From NCBI GenBank assembly GCA_028700655.1, contig JAQVSG010000010.1:1-44721 (forward strand): DNA of 44,721 nt, given 5' to 3'. The number at the start of each line of letters is the position of its first letter. Within the stretch, counting starts at the first letter, position 1. Below the pieces are notes generated by a model. That model saw only the letters and a list, made by a program, of their open reading frames with translations. It was not told where the DNA came from and ran no database searches. A program made the position numbers and the translations under genes. Origin of the DNA: Caldisericia bacterium (lineage in GTDB: Bacteria; Caldisericota; Caldisericia; UBA6126). This document shows, in pieces, positions 39,077 through 44,721 of the stretch.

Positions 39077-39470
39077 TACTCCCTCCTTTTGTATCGAAGG
39101 TAGATATTCTCTCGATAAATAGATCAATGTCTGCCATGGTCTTTTTGACATCAGAGGGTTTATGCCACAAGGCTTGAAAACGGTCTTCCTCTATCCCAAA
39201 CGCTTTTAAAGTATATTTTGTAAGAAGAAATCGTCTTTCAGATATAGCGGACCCTTCTCGATAATGACAATCTCCTGGTTCACACCCTAGCACAATAACA
39301 CCTTTAGCGCCTTCATGGATCAACTTGAGCGCTACACTTGTATTAAAACGTCCTGCACAAGTAATAGGAACAACTTGAACAAGGGGGTATTTTTTTTGAA
39401 TTTCTTGAAGTACTTTTTTTCTTTGTTCCGCCAAGCAAGGGAAAAGATAAATCAATTCTTTGTTAGCCAT
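39060..39470 (-). CDS. MvhD/FlxD-like [2Fe-2S] protein
   Basis: CAGRFNTSVALKLIHEGAKGVIVLGCEPGDCHYREG. Confidence 0.9.
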   Translation of the reverse strand: MANKELIYLFPCLAEQRKKVLQEIQKKYPLVQVVPITCAGRFNTSVALKLIHEGAKGVIVLGCEPGDCHYREGSAISERRFLLTKYTLKAFGIEEDRFQALWHKPSDVKKTMADIDLFIERISTFDTKGGSNEKAN

Positions 39471-40459
39471 ATTGCCCGAACCTCCTCTTGTATAGATTTT
39501 GATGGGTCGTTATAGAGCTGAATTGCCAATGATCTACAAGCTCCCTCACATATACCACATCCTTGGCATTTTGTTTCATCCACAAAGGCCACAACACGTT
39601 GCCCATTGGCAATGGAATGAATTGCTTTTTTGGGACAAACATCGACACAATACAAGCAACCTGTGCATCGTTTTGGATCTACTTTTGCAAAAAGCTGTTT
39701 TCGCTTTAAGAATAAAGGAATCAAAGCAAGAAGGACACAAACACCCAAGAATATGAGTAAAACGGAAATTTGTTGCATAAAAGTGGGAACAGTGCCTTCG
39801 AATGCAACCGGTGTTTCGGGTAAATAGGGGATGGGAAAAAGCGCTGTTAAAATAAACATAAACCCTGTAATAAAAAGGAGTAAGGACAGTGGGGGTGTAA
39901 TTTTGGGTCTAGCAATGCGCTTAAAATGAGCAATAAGACCAATCAATATAAGAAAAGGTAACAACAGGTGAATTCCAAAATTCAAGGACAATAGATTTTG
40001 GTATTGTCGTCGTCCAATCTCAAAAAAATCGGCCCACTTCATTAACCAAGCTTCAAATTGTGGAGTATAGGAGGATAAAAAACCAGTATAAATAATGACA
40101 GCCACCAAAAAGACAAGGAACAAACCACTAACCCAACCCAGATTCCTGGGTTTGGTGATCTTATTGGTAGACCACATACGAAACAAATGTAAAAAAGCAA
40201 ACAATAGCATTCCCATGGCAGCGTAGCGATGAAAAGTACGCAAGTAGACTCCAAAGGGTAGCTGGTTGGTTATGTATACCAAAGAACCGTATGCACCTGG
40301 TATAGGGGTATTATAAGCTCCCCCAATGGCAGGAACAAAATTCATAAACAAAAAGGTACCCGAAAGAATTTGGAATACTAAAAAAATAAAAGTAATTCCG
40401 CCAAGGTAGTAGAAAGGGTTGTTTAGATACGATACTGTTTTGGTTTGAATGTCTCTCAT
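39452..40459 (-). CDS. Cytochrome b (b6-like) fused to a C-terminal 2x[4Fe-4S] ferredoxin domain
   Basis: RTFHRYAAMGMLLFAFLHLFRMW (H77/H91) and FGIHLLLPFLILIGLIAHF (H164/H178); C-term CTGCLYCVDVCPKKAI and CQGCGICEGACRSLAI. Confidence 0.9.
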   Translation of the reverse strand: MRDIQTKTVSYLNNPFYYLGGITFIFLVFQILSGTFLFMNFVPAIGGAYNTPIPGAYGSLVYITNQLPFGVYLRTFHRYAAMGMLLFAFLHLFRMWSTNKITKPRNLGWVSGLFLVFLVAVIIYTGFLSSYTPQFEAWLMKWADFFEIGRRQYQNLLSLNFGIHLLLPFLILIGLIAHFKRIARPKITPPLSLLLFITGFMFILTALFPIPYLPETPVAFEGTVPTFMQQISVLLIFLGVCVLLALIPLFLKRKQLFAKVDPKRCTGCLYCVDVCPKKAIHSIANGQRVVAFVDETKCQGCGICEGACRSLAIQLYNDPSKSIQEEVRAIWLTKN

Positions 40460-40965
40460 TCTCCACCTTCTTCAGTGCTTTCTAAATAGATATCGTCTCC
40501 TTCAACTTTGATTGAATAGACAGGTAAACCTCGAGGAGGTGGTCCTGCTGTAACCTCACCGGTAGTCGGATTAAAGGCACCATTGTGACAGTTACACCAT
40601 ATTCGTTGCTCAGGATCTTTTTCTTCATCCCATCGTACAATACACCCGAGGTGAGGACAAACTGCACTGTATGCATGAAACTCTCCATCCACATTGGCAA
40701 TGATTCCATAGATGTCTTGTCGGACATATTGAGGTCCAGCAAAAGGAAGATCGAGTTTCACACTGAAAGAATGCCCAGTTCCTTCAGGTACATCCTTCAC
40801 AGAAGCAATTACAATGGGTTCAAATTCGGCTGCAAATTGATACCCAAAAAACTTGAAGGGTTTCGCATCATGGTAAAAAAGCTGTAACAATGGAGATGCA
40901 AAAACGAACCCCGTTAACAACATACAAACAATCGTTGCTATAAGCACTTTACTGCTTTTTGTCAT
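40456..40965 (-). CDS. Rieske [2Fe-2S] protein, membrane anchored
   Basis: N-term TM; CPHLGC and CNCHNGAF boxes; PPPRGLPVYSIKVEGD. Confidence 0.93.
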   Translation of the reverse strand: MTKSSKVLIATIVCMLLTGFVFASPLLQLFYHDAKPFKFFGYQFAAEFEPIVIASVKDVPEGTGHSFSVKLDLPFAGPQYVRQDIYGIIANVDGEFHAYSAVCPHLGCIVRWDEEKDPEQRIWCNCHNGAFNPTTGEVTAGPPPRGLPVYSIKVEGDDIYLESTEEGGE

Positions 40966-41092
40966 ACAAACCTCCAACAAAAAGTACGCCCCATAAAAAA
41001 AATTGAATGATTCAAGTAGCATTAATTATATAAATTTTTTTTCGGAAATAATGACGAATTCGTAAAGAATTGGTCGAAATCAAAATTGGGTA

Positions 41093-41653
41093 TCAAGAAT
41101 CCATGGAAAAAAAAGACACTTGACCCACTCGGATTCTCCCCGTAGCAACCTTTACAATGACTACACTGCTGCGAAGATCGGGGTACGATGTTAGAATAAC
41201 ATGGCCCCCTGCAGAAGGAGTTCCTGCATACTTGAATGTTAATGTACGTGGGAGAAGGGGAGATCCACTGTACCCAAACTCGACGGAACCACTACAGATA
41301 CTACCGTATTCGTCAACATAAGCAGGGGTCAATATTCCAAAATAAAACGGAAATCCAATATTTTTGGGAAAGGTACGTGTAATGTATTTTCCCGAGCAAT
41401 TCAGTCCGTTTTCCTCGGTTTCAAATGCATAATAGTTATCTGTGGGATAAAACACAATTTTTAAATTCTGATGGGTGGAAATCGATTTCATTCGAAGCAT
41501 CTGGAGATCTTCGGCTAAGGTGCAAACGCAAATATCGAGTTGCCGTTGTTGCAACACATCCCTTGATAAAGAAACAAACGATCCACTAAGAATTACAATC
41601 ATCGACATCCAAAAAAAGAGTTCAAAAAATATATGAGAAGAAACTCGCTTCAT
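41093..41653 (-). CDS. GspH/FimT-like pseudopilin
   Basis: N-terminal hydrophobic helix FFELFFWMSMIVILSGSF, short start with ATG 41653. Confidence 0.6.
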   Translation of the reverse strand: MKRVSSHIFFELFFWMSMIVILSGSFVSLSRDVLQQRQLDICVCTLAEDLQMLRMKSISTHQNLKIVFYPTDNYYAFETEENGLNCSGKYITRTFPKNIGFPFYFGILTPAYVDEYGSICSGSVEFGYSGSPLLPRTLTFKYAGTPSAGGHVILTSYPDLRSSVVIVKVATGRIRVGQVSFFSMDS

Positions 41654-41654
41654 G

Positions 41655-42275
41655 TTATAAAAGGTATCCCACGATAAACCCAAGAGATATAAAGGGGATC
41701 AATGGAATTCTTCGGATTTGTAAAGGTTTTGAAAATGTAACTTTTTGGACAAAAATGACAATCATCGCGAAAATACTTCCTGAAATAAAGGTTATACAAA
41801 AGGAGGCCCAAATAGTTGCAATGGGGAACAATGGAGATAGAAGTGCAAAGTAAAGAATGTCGCCTTCTCCTAAACCTTGTTTTTTAGAAAAAATATACGG
41901 AAGGAACATGAATAGATAACCAATGAATGCTCTTGCAAAAACAATGCCTATACAACGACTCCAATTCGCAGAACACAATAAGGCTATACAAGAATACGAC
42001 TGGATAGCATGGGCACTTATAGTTCCTATCCATTCCTCCATAACCCGATACCCTGTTACGTAGGAGACACTGCTTCGCACAGCGAGTGGTAAACGAAGAT
42101 AACACTCGCTGGTGTCCTTCGCATAGGAGAGACATACAAAAAATATTACCAGTAGTGACAGCCACCAAAACCAAGTAACAGATATGCTCTGTTTTCGAAA
42201 ATCCTCCACAGAAAAAAGGATCATCGTAAGAAGCAATACGATTTTATCCACTGTAGAATACCTTTGCAATTTCAC
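41655..42275 (-). CDS. Type IV prepilin peptidase (A24), methyltransferase domain absent
   Basis: Catalytic Asp candidates in FSVEDFRKQSIS and GLGEGDILYFALL; IPLIPFISLG. Confidence 0.7.
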   Translation of the reverse strand: MKLQRYSTVDKIVLLLTMILFSVEDFRKQSISVTWFWWLSLLVIFFVCLSYAKDTSECYLRLPLAVRSSVSYVTGYRVMEEWIGTISAHAIQSYSCIALLCSANWSRCIGIVFARAFIGYLFMFLPYIFSKKQGLGEGDILYFALLSPLFPIATIWASFCITFISGSIFAMIVIFVQKVTFSKPLQIRRIPLIPFISLGFIVGYLL

Positions 42276-42825
42276 GTTTCAAAATTTTCCCACTGGTTGC
42301 TTCTTCTGTAGAGATTGTATATTTCATGGTTAAAGAAGGAGAGTAAATATACTGATGAGATAAAACATAACACTTGTAATAGGAATTCACATACAAGGGA
42401 ACCTGTAATAAAGGGTGTGTGTAAATCCCTTTTTGATCAGGCTTCAACATAAAAGCGGACATTTGACATATCATTTTTGTCGAAGTTTCATTGATGAATG
42501 TATAGACCAGAACGATATCTTCAGGGTGAACGGGACTACTTTTTAGATACACTTTTGGTTGTTCCAACAATTGCATTTTAAAGCCATCTTTCCCTGCAGT
42601 TTTAAAAAGGTCGAGTAAAATAAATTCTCCTGCTTCTTTCGCTTGATCCAATTTCATTTGATCCAATGACGCCTGCACAACAAGTTGATTTCGAAGGGTT
42701 TGTTGAATAGAGTAGACGGACAATAGAAGAAGCAGTGATATGATAAACACAACAGAGGGTAGAGCAAATCCTTTGCGTTTTAAACGAGCATATGGATGTA
42801 AAAAAGAATCCAATTGCGTTTTCAT
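42244..42825 (-). CDS. GspK/PilX-like minor pseudopilin
   Basis: KRKGFALPSVVFIISLLLLLSVYS prepilin-type N-terminus lacking Glu5. Confidence 0.6.
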   Translation of the reverse strand: MKTQLDSFLHPYARLKRKGFALPSVVFIISLLLLLSVYSIQQTLRNQLVVQASLDQMKLDQAKEAGEFILLDLFKTAGKDGFKMQLLEQPKVYLKSSPVHPEDIVLVYTFINETSTKMICQMSAFMLKPDQKGIYTHPLLQVPLYVNSYYKCYVLSHQYIYSPSLTMKYTISTEEATSGKILKREIAKVFYSG

Positions 42826-43325
42826 GATGTCAATGGAAAAAAGAGCATTCGTGAATACGTTCGTCCCATAATATCTTCTATACAGATTTGAATTTGTAAC
42901 GATTCTCCATCAGGGTATCTTGTTATCATGAACCTTCTGATTACTTTTTGAGTCAAATTTTGGAAGGTTCCATACCCTATGTCTCTACCTACTTCATTGC
43001 CTTTTGTATAATAACGGATCAATTTCTGATCTACGGTTTTAAAAGACAATATCTGTTCGCTAATCCCTTCTTTTGGACGTATTGAAATAGGCTCATACAT
43101 GAACTGTGTCCATTGTGTTTCAATGTCTTCCATTAAAAACAAAACATCATAATACACAGAATTTTGCTTTGTATCCTGGTACAAAGCACTTGAATATTGT
43201 TGTATCCATCCACCAATGGGGAATAGAATCATTCCACAAATCATCACACTTATCAAAGTTTCGACAGTGCTAAAAGAAGGGAAAGCGTGTCGGATCGGAG
43301 AAGGCTTCTTTTTTTGTTCTTCCAT
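42822..43325 (-). CDS. PilW/GspJ-like minor pseudopilin
   Basis: FPSFSTVETLISVMICGMILFPIGG prepilin-type N-terminus with Glu5. Confidence 0.55.
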   Translation of the reverse strand: MEEQKKKPSPIRHAFPSFSTVETLISVMICGMILFPIGGWIQQYSSALYQDTKQNSVYYDVLFLMEDIETQWTQFMYEPISIRPKEGISEQILSFKTVDQKLIRYYTKGNEVGRDIGYGTFQNLTQKVIRRFMITRYPDGESLQIQICIEDIMGRTYSRMLFFPLTS

Positions 43326-43330
43326 TTCTT

Positions 43331-43831
43331 TTATCCACACGATTTGATATACAAGGAAGAAGCACAATAGTGGTTGTTACCAAACGTATAAAAAACAATC
43401 ACATGATACAATGTGTAAGACTGCTGATAGATAGAAACAGGCTTTTTAGATACCAGTACTTGATAAGGATTTTCAATAATATCAGCAGGAAGAGAGATTT
43501 GGAAAAAAGGAATAGCACTTGATAAAGAAACGGGTACGGTAACAAAGGGATCGGTAGTATACTTACAATAATGAATAGGGGTTTCAAAAAATGTCTCGTC
43601 TTGAATCCATTCTTCGTTTTTACTGTGAAGCTGGCATGCTATAAAGTGACTAGTTTCAGTAAGTTTTCTTTGAAGTTGTGAGTGATTTTTGGAGGAATGG
43701 ACAAAGATCATCCAACGTTGAAATCCAAATAGAAAAATAAGAATACATAGAATAGAAACCAGGGTCTCAAAATAGGTAAACCCTGGTTTGGAGCAAGGAA
43801 AAAAAGATACGTATTTACGAGTTTTTTGCAT
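43331..43831 (-). CDS. Minor pseudopilin
   Basis: KPGFTYFETLVSILCILIFLFG prepilin-type N-terminus. Confidence 0.65.
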   Translation of the reverse strand: MQKTRKYVSFFPCSKPGFTYFETLVSILCILIFLFGFQRWMIFVHSSKNHSQLQRKLTETSHFIACQLHSKNEEWIQDETFFETPIHYCKYTTDPFVTVPVSLSSAIPFFQISLPADIIENPYQVLVSKKPVSIYQQSYTLYHVIVFYTFGNNHYCASSLYIKSCG

Positions 43832-43854
43832 AGTCCCTTTTGAGTTATAGGGTA

Positions 43855-44397
43855 TTATTCATCAAGTTCGATACTTACTATGCAATTGGAATCATATACA
43901 TCATCAAACTCATCAGAATATACAATGGTAATTGTATCGTCTGCAAGAGTAGCTGATGTATCGCTGATCTCAGCGGCTTTGTTGGGACCAATTGACCATA
44001 TTATGTAGTTTTGATGATCTACAAATAGGTGATACTTGTATTCATTCTCTGAGGTAGCTTGATTGAAAATATCTACAGGAATACGGACTCCAAGATAATC
44101 GATTCCTCCAGGCAACCCAGCGATGGTATAACTTTCACTTGTATTTACTGCGTCATCGGTTGTATCAATGCCCAGTAAATCGTTTAGTGAAGAAGGATAG
44201 CGACCCCAATCTGTATAGAAACACTTGATCGCTGTGGATATGGTAGAGAGATCCATTTTAGCACGAGCAGACTTACTTCTGTTAATATAACCTGCTACTT
44301 GGGGTACGGCAACGCCTGCGATAATGATAATAATGCCGATCGTAATAAGCAACTCTACCAAGGTAAATGCACGTTTTCGAACAGGATACTTTTTCAT
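43855..44397 (-). CDS. GspG-like major pseudopilin
   Basis: KRAFTLVELLITIGIIIIIAGVAVPQVAGYINRSKSARAKMDLSTISTAIKCFYTDWGRYPSSLNDL. Confidence 0.85.
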   Translation of the reverse strand: MKKYPVRKRAFTLVELLITIGIIIIIAGVAVPQVAGYINRSKSARAKMDLSTISTAIKCFYTDWGRYPSSLNDLLGIDTTDDAVNTSESYTIAGLPGGIDYLGVRIPVDIFNQATSENEYKYHLFVDHQNYIIWSIGPNKAAEISDTSATLADDTITIVYSDEFDDVYDSNCIVSIELDE

Positions 44398-44418
44398 GAT
44401 TCCTCCTACTATAAATTG

Positions 44419-44498
44419 AATCCAATGTAAATAAAGCCATGATTAAATTTGATGATGAGGATAGGCACCTTTTATGAGGTGAATCGGTACATTGGATT
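44419..44498 (-). promoter_or_regulatory. Structured 5' leader upstream of the gspG-like gene
   Basis: Perfect 11-bp outer stem (AATCCAATGTA / TACATTGGATT) enclosing an inner CACCT-tttatg-AGGTG hairpin. Confidence 0.45.
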
Positions 44499-44593
44499 GT
44501 AAGAGGATACTTTCAATGGTAAGAACAAGATTTGAAGAAAGACAAAGAATAAAGTCGTTTGGTGAATTGTATGAACCTGTAACCAAAAAAAAA

Positions 44594-44713
44594 TGGCTGG
44601 CGGCTTCCTACTCTCCCAGTCAGTTTCCCAACAAGTACCATCGGCCTCGATGAGCTTAACTTCCGTGTTCGAAATGGGAACGGGTGTACCCTCATCAGCA
44701 TCGCCACCAGCCA
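44594..44713 (-). rRNA. rrf: 5S ribosomal RNA
   Basis: Minus strand GGCTGGTGGCGATGCTGATGAGGGTACACCCGTTCCCATTTCGAACACGGAAGTTAAGCTC...GGGAGAGTAGGAAGCCGCCAGCC followed by T-run. Confidence 0.95.
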
Positions 44714-44721
44714 AAATATCA

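Noticed and set aside
44472-44714. Minus-strand ORFs of 64-80 aa
   Set aside because: They overlap the 5S rRNA gene.
1-44721. CRISPR arrays, transposases, integrases, phage structural genes
   Set aside because: Looked for direct-repeat arrays and recognisable mobile-element proteins; none seen.

Overview
The window is a bacterial chromosomal segment with no plasmid or phage hallmarks and no CRISPR array. I cannot place the taxon confidently; TTG starts and gene content suggest a deep anaerobic or Firmicutes-like lineage. From left to right: a decayed DUF4411 toxin remnant and an AbiEi/AbiEii type IV toxin-antitoxin pair with a palindrome over its promoter; kamA/ablB (N-epsilon-acetyl-beta-lysine synthesis); a nucleoside phosphorylase; two orphan histidine kinases; NUDIX; DUF2089-DUF4097; lipoproteins, one next to an apparent G6 frameshift; tRNA-Ala(CGC); DUF805; a PC4/YdbC-like protein; a large membrane P-loop protein with alternating 36/41-aa helical repeats; MsrA; a GNAT-like protein; a GT4-GT26(WecG/TagA)-CsaB triple fusion; ComF; an ICMT-like/MBL fusion; and a long minus-strand run (pseudopilins, a redox operon, a PQQ/FN3/Cu-amine-oxidase-N secreted protein, dnaN-recF-dciA, an epimerase-like protein). 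A 5S rRNA lies at the right edge. The best candidate for an undescribed system is the redox operon at about 34.5-41.0 kb. It encodes a Rieske protein, a cytochrome b fused to a 2x[4Fe-4S] ferredoxin, a complete FlxDCBA-like (MvhD / AsrA / HydG-like) electron-transfer module without HdrABC, and a second cytochrome b that keeps the Qo motif and the heme bL histidines but has lost both heme bH histidines. This suggests an asymmetric Rieske/cytb complex wired to NAD(P) or another soluble carrier.
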